The translations under genes and the position numbers were made by a program. The notes below the pieces were generated by a model. That model saw nothing but the letters and a program-made list of their open reading frames with translations, made no database searches and was not told where the DNA came from. Shown in pieces: positions 22,747-31,255 of a stretch of DNA of 40,488 nucleotides. Positions within the stretch are counted from its first letter, which is position 1, and every line of letters starts with the position of its first letter. The stretch is from Afipia sp. 64-13. Its GTDB lineage: Bacteria > Pseudomonadota > Alphaproteobacteria > Rhizobiales > Xanthobacteraceae. The stretch spans positions 23,814 through 64,301 of the forward strand of contig MKUJ01000021.1 of the NCBI GenBank assembly GCA_001897755.1. The letters run 5' to 3'.

Positions 22747-23562
22747 TTATGATGCTGATTGCTCGCATCGCAGTTCCGACAGAAACCCGCGCAATGCCGG
22801 ATTGAAGACCGCAGGCTGCTCGAGCATCGGGAAGTGCCCCGCCTGCTTGATGACGCAGAGCTTTGCCGACGGGATGCCCGCCGCGAGCTGTCTTGATTCG
22901 GCAGGCGGCGTGATGATGTCGTCTTCTCCAACGACAACGAGGGTGGGCACATCGATGGCTTTAAGCCATGGCCGTGAGTCAGCGGCGTTCAACGACTGGA
23001 TAGCGGCGCGCGCGACAAAATCCGGCGTCTGGATGACTTCGTGCTTGGCGAATTGAACGATTGCATCCGCCGTGGTGGCGGCAAACGAACGGTCGATCAC
23101 GTCTTGGCTCGAACGTGCAATACCGACCTCATCGATCGCTCTCAGCACGTTGTCAGCGTTGACATCCGGCCCCAGGCCGTGCGGCGTTGCGCCGACGAGC
23201 ACGAGGCTGTTGAGCCGATTTGAATTGTTCAGGGTAAAATGTTGCGCAATCGTTCCGCCCATCGACAGGCCGACCAGCACGGCCCGATCAATGCGGAAAT
23301 AATCGAACAGTTTCTCGATATCGCCCGCGAAGGCTTCGATCGTATAGTCCCGACCCTCCGGATGAGGCGACACGCCATGTCCGGGCAGATTGGGACGGAT
23401 AAGCATGTGATCGCGGGAGAACTCAGCGACCTGCTCTCTCCAGAACTCACTTGTTGTCGTGAAGCCGTGGATGCAAACGAGCGCCGGCCCCTCGCCCGAG
23501 ACCTGCACAACCATGTCGCCGACCAAAACTGAACGCACTTCAACCGGACGTCGCTGGGGCAT
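22747..23562 (-). CDS. Alpha/beta hydrolase (PcaD/BioH-like)
   Basis: A 271-residue cytoplasmic alpha/beta hydrolase with all expected features: the oxyanion loop CIHGFTTTSEFW, LPGHGVS, the nucleophile elbow GLS100MGG, an acid residue in GEDDIITPP and the histidine in AGHFPMLEQP. Likely activity is ester, lactone or C-C hydrolysis, as in 3-oxoadipate enol-lactonase-like proteins. The start at 23562 was chosen over the open frame to 23631 because GAGGAG lies nine bases upstream and because the longer form would run through the sigma-54 promoter. It is the first gene of the operon with the second MHS transporter and faces the activator gene. Confidence 0.88.
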   Translation of the reverse strand: MPQRRPVEVRSVLVGDMVVQVSGEGPALVCIHGFTTTSEFWREQVAEFSRDHMLIRPNLPGHGVSPHPEGRDYTIEAFAGDIEKLFDYFRIDRAVLVGLSMGGTIAQHFTLNNSNRLNSLVLVGATPHGLGPDVNADNVLRAIDEVGIARSSQDVIDRSFAATTADAIVQFAKHEVIQTPDFVARAAIQSLNAADSRPWLKAIDVPTLVVVGEDDIITPPAESRQLAAGIPSAKLCVIKQAGHFPMLEQPAVFNPALRGFLSELRCEQSAS

Positions 23563-23610
23563 CAATCTTGTCTCCTCTTGTTTAAGCGCTTTGCCGTCCC
23601 AAGAGGAGTT

Positions 23611-23626
23611 AGCAACGACCATGCCA
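23611..23626 (-). promoter_or_regulatory. Sigma-54 (-24/-12) promoter for hydrolase-transporter operon
   Basis: On the minus strand the bases read TGGCATGGTCGTTGCT, which matches the RpoN consensus TGGCACG-N4-TTGCW at all but one position, with the invariant GG and GC at correct spacing. Transcription would start about 35-40 bases before the hydrolase ATG. The next gene upstream, divergent, is a sigma-54 activator. Confidence 0.85.
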
Positions 23627-23744
23627 GCCACCGGGCGGGCCGCTATTAAATTGCTATCTATTTGATAAGTCGTCGCTTTGCGTCACACACAGGCATCGAT
23701 CACACGGCTTGGCGAGCCCATCGCCTTGACAACAATCTCGCATC

Positions 23745-23772
23745 TGAGACGATGTCATCTCACTTATGAGAC
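23745..23772. promoter_or_regulatory. TGAGA/TCTCA half-site cluster, candidate activator UAS
   Basis: Three half-sites lie in 28 bases: TGAGAC (23745-23750), TCTCA (23758-23762) and TGAGAC (23767-23772). The latter two make the dyad TCTCA-CTTA-TGAGA. The distance to the sigma-54 promoter, about 120-160 bases, is typical of enhancer sites for AAA+ activators. The site abuts the activator's own start codon, suggesting autoregulation. Confidence 0.55.
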
Positions 23773-23775
23773 TTG

Positions 23776-25200
23776 ATGGATGAGGCATCGCCCATGCCAT
23801 TTCCGACCTGGCAAAACTCGACCGCCGACGAAGCGCGCTTCCTGCGCACTGTCCTGGATCATGTTTCGGACTGCCTGGTCGCGGTCGACACCGAAGGTCG
23901 CGTGGTTCTGATCAACCGCCCCTATTGCAAACTGCTTGGGGGCGAAGAGGAAGACTTCATAGGCCGCAAGATCACCGATGTCGTCTCGCATGAAACACGG
24001 CTACACCTCGTTGCGCGCGGCGAGAGCGCGGTCGTCGGCTTTCCACTTAATGTCCGCGGTCATAGGCTGATCACCAAGCAGGTCCCGGTGCTGCAGGACG
24101 GTGAGATCGTCGGCGCGCTCGGCCTCGCACTATTCTCGGATTTTGAAGCGCTCCGCCGCACTTACAGCAAGCTCTCGAACAATGAACTTGCGATCAACAA
24201 TGCGAAAACCCCATGGATAGCGCGCCACTCGATCGATGACATCATCGGACGCGGCGTCATTATGGATAAAATGCGTGAAGATATCCGTGCCGCGGCGGCG
24301 ACGGCCCTACCGGTCTTGATCGAAGGAGAAACTGGCACCGGCAAGGAGCTCGCCGCCCAGGCGATCCACCGACTGTCCGACCGCGCGCGTGGTCCGTTCG
24401 TGTGGATGAACTGCGCTTCCATCCCGCAGGAGCTGATCGAAGCCGAATTGTTCGGGTACGAAGGCGGGGCCTTCACCGGCGCACGCTCACGCGGCAAGCC
24501 CGGAAAATTTGAACTCGCAAAGGGAGGGACGCTATTCCTTGACGAGATCGGCGATATGCCACTCTCGCTGCAATCGAATCTGTTGCGGGCGCTGCAGGGA
24601 AACGAAATCGTGCGCGTCGGCGGTCTTTCGCCGATCCAGATCGACACCCGTATCATCTGCGCCACCAACCGGTCACTGCAATCGATGGTCGCAGACCGGC
24701 AATTCCGCAAAGACCTCTTCTACCGGCTCGACGTGTTGCGGATCACGACCCCACCATTGCGAAAGCGAGCCGACAAGGCTGAGCTGATCGAACGCATCCT
24801 GCCTCGGCTTGCCGCCAGCAGCGGATTGTCCCTACGCAAGCTTCCACCGTCCAAGATGAAGATGCTTCTCGCTCACGACTGGCCGGGCAATGTCCGCGAA
24901 CTTGAAAGTGCACTGTCTCGCTTCCTGGTCGACGGCTCAATCGACTTTGCGACACGCGATATAAAGGATGAATTATCCGAGAATGCCGGCAGCCAGACCG
25001 CCAAGCTCAAAAATCGTTTGCGCTCGGAAAAATCACAAGCCATCCAGGAGGCACTGGTAAAGGCGGGATTCGATAAAGCGCTGGCCGCAACGATGCTCGG
25101 GATCAGCCGGGCCCAGCTTTATCGAGAACTGACGCGCCACGACATATTCACCGGCGATACAACTTCTAAACGAACCCAACGCATTAAGAAATCGGGTTAG
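23776..25200 (+). CDS. PAS-domain sigma-54-dependent activator
   Basis: A protein of about 474 residues with three parts. The N-terminal PAS domain (about 20-130, VLDHVSDCLVAVDTEGRVVLIN) is a likely ligand sensor. The AAA+ sigma-54 interaction domain (about 155-390) has Walker A GETGTGKE, the sigma-54 contact loop GAFTGA and Walker B GGTLFLDE. The C-terminal Fis-type helix-turn-helix (about 420-452) contains AATMLGISRAQLYREL. All ATPase and sigma-54-contact motifs are intact. The first ATG is 23776, preceded in frame by TTG; an ATG at 23794 has a better upstream GAGG and may be the true start. It is divergent from, and very probably activates, the hydrolase-transporter operon. Confidence 0.93.
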   Translation: MDEASPMPFPTWQNSTADEARFLRTVLDHVSDCLVAVDTEGRVVLINRPYCKLLGGEEEDFIGRKITDVVSHETRLHLVARGESAVVGFPLNVRGHRLITKQVPVLQDGEIVGALGLALFSDFEALRRTYSKLSNNELAINNAKTPWIARHSIDDIIGRGVIMDKMREDIRAAAATALPVLIEGETGTGKELAAQAIHRLSDRARGPFVWMNCASIPQELIEAELFGYEGGAFTGARSRGKPGKFELAKGGTLFLDEIGDMPLSLQSNLLRALQGNEIVRVGGLSPIQIDTRIICATNRSLQSMVADRQFRKDLFYRLDVLRITTPPLRKRADKAELIERILPRLAASSGLSLRKLPPSKMKMLLAHDWPGNVRELESALSRFLVDGSIDFATRDIKDELSENAGSQTAKLKNRLRSEKSQAIQEALVKAGFDKALAATMLGISRAQLYRELTRHDIFTGDTTSKRTQRIKKSG

Positions 25201-25684
25201 ACGATCAACCGCCTGACTGGCGTCAGTCATCTTCAGCCTTTATGGGCGGGACGTCTCCTCGATGGTCAACAGTTCGGTTACGACCCTAAGGAACAGCCTT
25301 GGTGTTCTTCGCAACCTCCGCGACGCCTGCGCGGAGAGCCGGCCTGATTTTGTTTCCCGGGGATTTCTCCAGTTCTTCGATACCTTGGATCGCGATCTGA
25401 CTGTCTGGGGCGGGGTGCCGATAGTACCCTTCTCCGAACAAATTCCCTGCAAACAGGGATTTTTGCAGGGAAAACAGCAAGTTCGCGCTCCTTGAAGCGT
25501 AAGTCTTTCCGGATAGCGCCCTCCTCTCAGCTTTTCCGGGTCTTCTCGGAAAGAGAACAGGGAAAATTATCAACGCTATCAGCGTATTTGAGATAGATAA
25601 CAGGGCCTTTGCCATGTGCCCCGCCGGATTCGAGTCAGACAACAAGATCTTTTGCGTAGGTTCGGGCGCACCTAGCGTCGCACG
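25201..25684. other. Intergenic region containing repeat copy 2
   Basis: This is 484 bases between convergent genes. It holds a short dyad TGACTG-GCGT-CAGTCA (25214-25229) just past the activator stop, without a T run, and repeat copy 2 at 25407-25620. On the minus strand, 25286-25380 reads as a protein-like tail (ELEKSPGNKIRPALRAGV...), possibly the remnant of a lost gene, but there is too little to identify. A small dyad (TAGCGT-CGC-ACGCTA, 25673-25687) overlaps the next stop. Confidence 0.5.
25407..25620 (+). repeat. Dispersed repeat, copy 2
   Basis: It is full-length and similar to copy 1 at 19099-19317, in the same orientation, with scattered substitutions. Shared blocks include GATAGTACCCTTCT, TTTTGCAGGGAAAACAG, GTTCGCGCTCC, TTCCGGGTCTTCTC and AAAGAGAACAGGGAAAATTATC. 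Both copies lie near the ends of genes in gene-poor DNA. Confidence 0.85.
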
Positions 25685-26605
25685 CTAATACGTTGGCGGA
25701 GTATTCACCCAAAGCACCTTGGTCGCCTGGTCGGTCGAGTTTCCGTACTTGTGTGGCCGGTGGCTTGCGAAGGTCATCGCATCGCCCGCTTCGAGAACGT
25801 AATCCTCCGTCTCGTCCAGCGTGATATCCAGCCTGCCTTCAAGAACAAACAGAAATTCCTCACCCTGGTGGCCATAACTTTCGCCGCTATGACTGCCTGG
25901 CTCAAGAATAAACAACAACGATTCAAGCATTCCGTTGGTACGAAACAGTTGCTGAATCTCGATACCGTCCAGATTGATGTCCAGCGGCCGTCTCTCGCTT
26001 GTCTTCACGACAAGCTTGTCAGGCACGAAATCGCCGCCCAGCAACGCGACTGCGTTGGAATCCAGAGCGGTCGCCAACTTCAGAAGTGCCTCGAATGACG
26101 GTTTGCTGAGCGAGCGTTCTACCGCGCTGATGTATGAGGCGCTTAAACCGGTCGATACACCAAGCTGGCGCAAGCTGATCTGCTTCCTCCGTCGCAAGCT
26201 TTGAAGCTTGGCGCCAAGACCGACAGGAATCGTCGTCGCCGAGTTGCCGTGAGCGTCGGGTCCTGCAATGGCAAGCTTGATACCGGCCAGATTCACGCCG
26301 GAACTGGCGAGATCTCTTATCTGCCGCATCCGCTCAAGTTGGTCTGCGGGATAGATTCGATAGCCTGCATCGGTGCGCGAAGTGACAAGCAGGCCATATT
26401 TGTCCCACTGCCGGACTTTACTTGACGAGACACCGAGCAGTTCGGCGACTTCACCCACGTAGAAACCGCCGAGCTCCGATTCCGTGTTGTTCTTTGTTTT
26501 CGGACTTTTGATTTTTGAGGCTCGCTTTTTCGTATTGTTTGGCTCGATCAAGTCGTCGTTGCCTAGTGCTATAGCTGAAGCCTCGAGCGTCCTGGATCTG
26601 GCCAT
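25685..26605 (-). CDS. Three-domain regulator: MerR HTH + XRE HTH + cupin
   Basis: A 306-residue regulator. After a basic tail (1-45) comes a MerR-type winged helix (about 47-112: FYVGEVAELLGVSSSKVRQWDKYGLL, then GYRIYPADQLERM). Next is an XRE/Cro-type helix-turn-helix (about 131-190: LRRRKQISLRQLGVSTGLSASYISAVERSLSKPS) and a C-terminal cupin (about 215-303: GEEFLFVLEGRLDITL, GDAMTFASHRPHKYGN). XRE-cupin and MerR-type regulators are each common; the two DNA-binding domains in one chain are less so. AAAGGAATC precedes the ATG at 26605, which fixes the start over a long upstream open frame. It is divergent from the amide operon and likely controls it, with the cupin sensing the amide or its product (inference). 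Confidence 0.88.
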   Translation of the reverse strand: MARSRTLEASAIALGNDDLIEPNNTKKRASKIKSPKTKNNTESELGGFYVGEVAELLGVSSSKVRQWDKYGLLVTSRTDAGYRIYPADQLERMRQIRDLASSGVNLAGIKLAIAGPDAHGNSATTIPVGLGAKLQSLRRRKQISLRQLGVSTGLSASYISAVERSLSKPSFEALLKLATALDSNAVALLGGDFVPDKLVVKTSERRPLDINLDGIEIQQLFRTNGMLESLLFILEPGSHSGESYGHQGEEFLFVLEGRLDITLDETEDYVLEAGDAMTFASHRPHKYGNSTDQATKVLWVNTPPTY

Positions 26606-27032
26606 TTGATTCCTTTCATTTGTAGCAGGAACCTTGTGGACGGCGAAGGCCTGCCTCCGACAAAACCCGATAGCACCAGTCCAAGCAACGGAAGCTAAAT
26701 ACTCGAGCCCTTTGAACGATGACCGCCAATGTTGCGAGTCACCGCGCTGCCTTTGTCCAATTCTCCGAGCGTCATAGCCAAATCGCGTTTCCTGCGGATG
26801 GCAGACCTCATTTTTACAATTGAGTTTGAACAACTCCTGGGCAAGGCTGTCGCGCTCCTCCTTGGCTGCCAATAAGCCTTATTATCTAGGCGGCTTTGGA
26901 CTTGGGAAAACCTCCGTCGAGAGATGTGCTGTATAGTTGACAGTGTGTGATAAGGTTGTAAGGTCCCTGCACGAAGCGTAGCCGGTCTCGGTGGAGACTT
27001 GCGGACACGCCAGACAAGCAGGTTGACCACCC
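26606..27032. other. Divergent control region of amide operon
   Basis: This is 427 bases between the MerR/XRE/cupin regulator and the amidase gene. No gene is supported. It contains a 13-bp palindrome at 26871-26883 and a TTGACA at 26937-26942, about 90 bases before the amidase ATG. No -10 box at ideal spacing was found. Confidence 0.5.
26871..26883. promoter_or_regulatory. 13-bp palindrome AATAAG-C-CTTATT
   Basis: A perfect dyad 150 bases upstream of the amidase and 266 bases from the divergent regulator start. It is a candidate operator for the three-domain regulator. Evidence is position and symmetry only. Confidence 0.4.
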
Positions 27033-28010
27033 ATGGAGCGTCATCACCTTTCCGCAAGCCCAAAGACCGTACATTGGGGCGAATGGGATGCGCGTATTCC
27101 ACCGGTGCTCTCGGTCAAATCCGGCGACTCTATCAGGATCGAGACGCTCTCGGGTGAGCCGGAAGATCTGCCTGAAGACGAACGTTTCGTTGTTTTGCAA
27201 GACCATCAAGAAGTCTTGGCGAACGTTCGACGCGGCCCCGGCCCGCACCTTCTGACTGGCCCGATCCATGTGGAGGGGGCGGAGCCAGGCGATGTTCTCG
27301 AAGTTCGAATTGAAGACATAACGCTGCGTCAGAACTGGGGATGGAATCTTCAACTGCCTCTGCACGGCACGCTGCCGCACGAATTTCCCGAAGCCCGGCG
27401 TCTCCATCTGCCAATAGATACGTCAGACCAAACCGTCACGCTGCCGTGGGGACGGCGCATGAAGTGTCGGCCGTTCTTTGGCAATATCGGCGTGGCTCCC
27501 CCACCCAGCTTCGGCAAGCTTTCCTCGGTCGAACCGCGCGTTTTTGGTGGCAACATCGACAACAAAGAATTCGTGGCCGGCACAACTCTCCTGTTTCCGG
27601 TTTTTGTTTCAGGCGCCCTCTTCTCAGTTGGCGACGGACACGCGTTGCAGGGAGACGGAGAGGTCTGTCTCACTGCCATTGAGACAGCACTGGCGGGCAC
27701 ATTCACACTGCAACTGCAAAAACAGAAAAACCGCAAGCTACCGATCGGCATCACGAGCACCGCGCTCATTACGATGGGATTTCATCCAAGCCTCGATAAC
27801 GCGGCCGAAATCGCTCTGAGCCAGATGGTCGCCCTGATCGCCGAGATATCGGGGCTCTCTCGACAGGATGCATACACGCTTTGCTCGATAGCAGCCGATC
27901 TGCGGATCACGCAAACAGTCGATCGCGAGAAAGGCGTTCATTGCGTGATATCGCGCGAGGATCTCCCGTCCTTTGGACAGGAGCTGAAGGGACTTTCAAC
28001 GTTCGAATAA
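27033..28010 (+). CDS. Acetamidase/formamidase family amidohydrolase
   Basis: A 325-residue protein of the FmdA/AmdA family, which hydrolyses short-chain amides to the carboxylate and ammonia. Visible family features are an N-terminal HWGEWDARIPPVLSVKSGDSI segment, the GPIHVEGAEPGDVLEVRI motif, the PPPSFGKLSSVEPRVFGGNIDNKEF region (metal/active-site loops) and FSVGDGHALQGDGEV. The length is that of the bacterial acetamidase form. No signal peptide, so it is cytoplasmic. The ribosome site is weak (AGGTTGA). It opens the operon with the amide-type ABC transporter 22 bases downstream, and the regulator is divergent. Formamide, acetamide or a related amide as substrate is likely, but the choice is not visible. 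Confidence 0.92.
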   Translation: MERHHLSASPKTVHWGEWDARIPPVLSVKSGDSIRIETLSGEPEDLPEDERFVVLQDHQEVLANVRRGPGPHLLTGPIHVEGAEPGDVLEVRIEDITLRQNWGWNLQLPLHGTLPHEFPEARRLHLPIDTSDQTVTLPWGRRMKCRPFFGNIGVAPPPSFGKLSSVEPRVFGGNIDNKEFVAGTTLLFPVFVSGALFSVGDGHALQGDGEVCLTAIETALAGTFTLQLQKQKNRKLPIGITSTALITMGFHPSLDNAAEIALSQMVALIAEISGLSRQDAYTLCSIAADLRITQTVDREKGVHCVISREDLPSFGQELKGLSTFE

Positions 28011-28032
28011 ATCTAAAAAACGGGAGGAGCTA

Positions 28033-29259
28033 ATGGGAATGATGCATCGCAGGACTTTCTTTAAGGCAACGACCGGCATTGTAGCAGCGCCATTTATCAG
28101 CAAGTACGCTTTTGCCGACGACACGATCAAAGTCGCGGCAATTCACGACGTCAGCGGCGTTCTGGATATTCTCGGCAAGCCGATGGCAAGCATGGTTGCG
28201 ATGGCCATTGACGAGATTAACCAGGCCGGCGGCCTGCTTGGCAGAAAAATTGAACTCGTCAACTTTGATACCCAGTCGAATAACCAGCTTTATGGTCAGT
28301 ATGCGACCGAGGCCGCGACGCGCTATCGAGTCGCAGCGGTGTTTGGCGCAGTGACGTCAGCATCGCGCGAAGTTATTCGTCCGATTTTGCGTCGCTACAA
28401 AACGTTGCTTTTCTATAGCACTCAATATGAGGGCGGCGTATGTGATCGGAATATCTTCTGCCTCGGAACGACACCGGGTCAGAAGACCGTCAAGATCGTC
28501 CCCTACGCGATGAAGAAATTCGGCAAGCGCGTTTACACAGTCGCTGCCGACTATAATTTCGGCCACATCGTTAGCAAGTGGCATAAGAAAGTCGTGGAGG
28601 AGAACGGCGGCAAGTTCGAGGGAGTGGAATTCTTTCCGCTGGAACAGACAGACTTTGGGCCGACTTTGAAAAAGATCCAGTCGATCAAGCCGGATCTTGT
28701 GATGGCAGACCTCGTCGGAAGCAATCACATCGGCTTCTTCCGGCAATGGACGGCCGCCGGCATGTCCGGCCGTATCGGTTTGGCATCGACGATCTTTGGC
28801 ACTGGAAACGAGCAGCTCTTCACAAATCCTGCCGAGCATAATGGCATTCTGACCAGCGCCACCTATTTCCCGGAAATCGATACGCCACAAAACAAGGAAT
28901 TTGTCGCCAGGGCCGCAAAGGTGACGGGCACCGACCGTTCGCCGATCAATGAACTGCCGGCGATGAGCTACTACGCCCCGAAGCTGTGGGCCGAAGGGGT
29001 GAAAGCAGCGGGCACTTTCGATCGGGATAAGGTCATCCAGGCTCTCGAAGGCAACCTCACTTACAACGGCCCCGGCGGCCCGGTGACGGTAGATGGCAAG
29101 TGTCATCACGTTTCGCACGATATCTATATCGCGCAGGCCAAGAATCACTCCTTCGAGCTGCTCGAGAAATACGACCAGTTACCGCCGTCTGATACGGCCG
29201 CGGTTTGCGACCTCGCAGCAAATCCGAATGACACCAAACAGTATGTTCTAGGCAACTGA
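28033..29259 (+). CDS. Amide/urea-type ABC transporter substrate-binding protein, Tat signal
   Basis: A 408-residue periplasmic binding protein of the Leu/Ile/Val-type superfamily, amide/urea subgroup (FmdD/UrtA/AmiC-like). The N-terminus HRRTFFKATTGIVAAPFISKYAFA is a twin-arginine signal, as in UrtA proteins. The mature part has IKVAAIHDVSGVLDILG, then GRKIELVNFDTQSNNQLYGQYATEA and VFGAVTSASREVIRPI, typical of the group. A perfect ribosome site (GGGAGGAG) precedes the ATG. It follows the amidase gene and precedes both permeases, with a strong hairpin after its stop. It should capture short amides or urea and deliver them to the membrane complex encoded next. Confidence 0.93.
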   Translation: MGMMHRRTFFKATTGIVAAPFISKYAFADDTIKVAAIHDVSGVLDILGKPMASMVAMAIDEINQAGGLLGRKIELVNFDTQSNNQLYGQYATEAATRYRVAAVFGAVTSASREVIRPILRRYKTLLFYSTQYEGGVCDRNIFCLGTTPGQKTVKIVPYAMKKFGKRVYTVAADYNFGHIVSKWHKKVVEENGGKFEGVEFFPLEQTDFGPTLKKIQSIKPDLVMADLVGSNHIGFFRQWTAAGMSGRIGLASTIFGTGNEQLFTNPAEHNGILTSATYFPEIDTPQNKEFVARAAKVTGTDRSPINELPAMSYYAPKLWAEGVKAAGTFDRDKVIQALEGNLTYNGPGGPVTVDGKCHHVSHDIYIAQAKNHSFELLEKYDQLPPSDTAAVCDLAANPNDTKQYVLGN

Positions 29260-29265
29260 GAAGCC

Positions 29266-29294
29266 TGCCCGTCCGGCGCATTGCCGGGCGGGCA
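29266..29294 (+). other. Intercistronic hairpin after binding-protein gene
   Basis: TGCCCGTCCGGC pairs with GCCGGGCGGGCA over 12 bp (one G-T pair) around GCATT. No T run follows. It sits 6 bases after the binding-protein stop, where such hairpins often stabilise the upstream transcript so that more binding protein than permease is made. Confidence 0.75.
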
Positions 29295-29340
29295 TTGACC
29301 GGGCGCCGCATCCCCTTTTGATCTGTCATAGGCACGTTCG

Positions 29341-30207
29341 ATGGACTACGCCCTCGTTCTGATCATTCAAGCTCTATCCTCGATCGCCATGCTCATCCTG
29401 ATTTCGATCGGGCTGGCGATTATGTTCGGCATGATGAAGGTGATTAACTTCGCTCATGGCGAGTTCCTGATGATTGGCGCCTATACTTCGGTGATGTCGG
29501 TGAATGCCGGGGTGAATTTTTGGGTAGCCACTTTTATCGTAGCGCCGCTTTCGGTGGCTGTAGTCGGTCTGGTCGTAGAGCGCCTAATCATTCGATATTT
29601 GTACGGCAGGCTCATCGAGACGATGCTCGCCACCTGGGGGCTCAGCTTGCTCCTGATGGGCGCAGTCACAGTCATTTTCGGAAACACAGTCACCGGAATT
29701 TCAGCACCGCTTGGCTCAGTTCATATCGGTGCTTATTCCACCAGTATCTATGAGCTCGTTCTGATCTTTTTCGCAGCAGCTCTCACTGTCGGCTCCGCGG
29801 TCTTTCTCAAGATGACCGACATCGGCCTGGTCGCGCGAGCTGCCATGCAGAACCCGGACATTACGGCTGTGCTCGGGTTTGATCCCAACCGCATTTATTG
29901 CGTTACCTTTGTCATCGGGGCCGCGATTACCGGTCTGGCAGGCGCCCTGATAGCACCTCTCACCGGGGTATCACCCGGAATGGGTTTAGCCTTTGTCGCA
30001 AAGGCATTCATCACGGTGATCTGTGCCGGACCCGCCGTGATTGTTGGCAGCGCACTTGTTGCGACCACATTCGGCGTCGTGAACACGATTGTAACTTTCG
30101 TCGCCACACCCGTTTTTGGAGAGGTCGCCCTGTTGCTATCCGCAATCGTCTTGCTGCGGGTCATGCCGAACGGACTAACCAGCCGATTCAAACGAGGCGC
30201 GCTATGA
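29341..30207 (+). CDS. Branched-chain/urea-type ABC permease (LivH/UrtB-like)
   Basis: A 288-residue inner-membrane permease with about eight helices. Typical motifs are IGLAIMFGMMKVINFAHGEFLMIGAY at the start and the conserved cytoplasmic loop with DIGLVARAAMQNPDITAVLGFDPNRIY. It pairs with the next gene to form the translocation channel. Its TGA overlaps the next gene's ATG (ATGA), so synthesis of the two is coupled. It is shorter than UrtB of cyanobacterial urea transporters, which have an extra N-terminal region, and nearer to the FmdE-type size. Confidence 0.92.
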   Translation: MDYALVLIIQALSSIAMLILISIGLAIMFGMMKVINFAHGEFLMIGAYTSVMSVNAGVNFWVATFIVAPLSVAVVGLVVERLIIRYLYGRLIETMLATWGLSLLLMGAVTVIFGNTVTGISAPLGSVHIGAYSTSIYELVLIFFAAALTVGSAVFLKMTDIGLVARAAMQNPDITAVLGFDPNRIYCVTFVIGAAITGLAGALIAPLTGVSPGMGLAFVAKAFITVICAGPAVIVGSALVATTFGVVNTIVTFVATPVFGEVALLLSAIVLLRVMPNGLTSRFKRGAL

Positions 30208-31247
30208 GCGTTAATACTGGCGCAGCGGGCTTGAAGAGCCTTCCGGCAGCTCAAGGCTTCATGGGTGAAGGGCTGGTGGCGGGACTTGTTCTTGCAATCG
30301 CCGCAGCCGCTGCCCTTGGATTTCCGTTCGTCGCCGATCTCTACACCACCATTAATGCCACGATTTTCGTGAGCCTCTGCGTGCTCTCGCTGAGTCTCGG
30401 GCTTGTATGGGGTTACGGCGGCATATTCTGCTTGGGGCAAGCAGCCTTTTTCGGACTGGGTGGTTATTCCTATGCGATCGCCGCAATCAACTTTGATAGC
30501 ACCTCGATGGGCGTGCTGTGCTCGTTGGGAGTGCCAATGGTGTTCTCCGCAGCCCTCGGATATTTTATCTTCTGGGGACGAATTGGCGATGTCTATGTCG
30601 GCGTGATCACGCTGACGGTCTCGTTGATCTTCAGTCAGCTGCTGAATGGATCGGCTGGCGATAACTATGTCATCGGCCAAGTTCCACTCGGCGGCTTTAA
30701 CGGAATTCCGTCCACCCCCCAGCTCACATTGCCGGGTGCCGCCGATGCGCTGTCGCCTGAAGCGATTTTCGGCATCGCCGTCATCTGCCTGGCGCTAGCA
30801 TATATCGTTTGCCGCCTCTTCCTTGCATCGCGTGCAGGCAAAGTGATGATTGCCATCAGGGAGAATGAAACACGGGCAGAACTGCTGGGATACGACAGCC
30901 GCATCATCAAGCTGATCACCTTCATTCTTGGTGCGGGTATCGCGGGCACCGCAGGAATGCTGTTTGCGAATTGTCTGACGGTGACACCCAACATGTTCAG
31001 CCTTTCCAACACAGCCCAGATCGTCATTTGGGTGTTGATCGGCGGCCGGGGAACACTTCTCGGCCCGCTTCTCGGATGTCTGTTCATTCAACTCCTATCA
31101 ACAAAGCTGGGCACCAGCGGCGTGTTGAACCCCGAACTCCTGCTGGGCGCCATCCTCATCTTCTTTGTCATGTTCGTACCGAGCGGTCTGGCGCCGGCTT
31201 TGCAGGATGCATTCGCCCGCATCGTTCGCAGAACACGCAGAGGGTAA
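30204..31247 (+). CDS. Branched-chain/urea-type ABC permease (LivM/UrtC-like)
   Basis: A 347-residue permease. Its opening helix region contains LSLSLGLVWGYGGIFCLGQAAFFGLGGYSYAIA, the hallmark of LivM/UrtC; the cytoplasmic coupling loop is MIAIRENETRAELLGYDSRIIKLITFILGAGIAG. The last segment FVMFVPSGLAPALQDAF is typical too. The ATG at 30204 overlaps the previous stop by four bases; a much longer open frame upstream is only the shadow of the other permease gene. It is followed after 8 bases by the first ATPase gene. Confidence 0.92.
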   Translation: MSVNTGAAGLKSLPAAQGFMGEGLVAGLVLAIAAAAALGFPFVADLYTTINATIFVSLCVLSLSLGLVWGYGGIFCLGQAAFFGLGGYSYAIAAINFDSTSMGVLCSLGVPMVFSAALGYFIFWGRIGDVYVGVITLTVSLIFSQLLNGSAGDNYVIGQVPLGGFNGIPSTPQLTLPGAADALSPEAIFGIAVICLALAYIVCRLFLASRAGKVMIAIRENETRAELLGYDSRIIKLITFILGAGIAGTAGMLFANCLTVTPNMFSLSNTAQIVIWVLIGGRGTLLGPLLGCLFIQLLSTKLGTSGVLNPELLLGAILIFFVMFVPSGLAPALQDAFARIVRRTRRG

Positions 31248-31255
31248 TCGCTCCG

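Noticed and set aside
25286-25645. 119-codon minus-strand ORF across repeat copy 2, with a similar frame at 19060-19344
   Set aside because: The frames resemble each other only because of the repeat. The tail outside the repeat (25286-25380) looks protein-like but is too short to identify.
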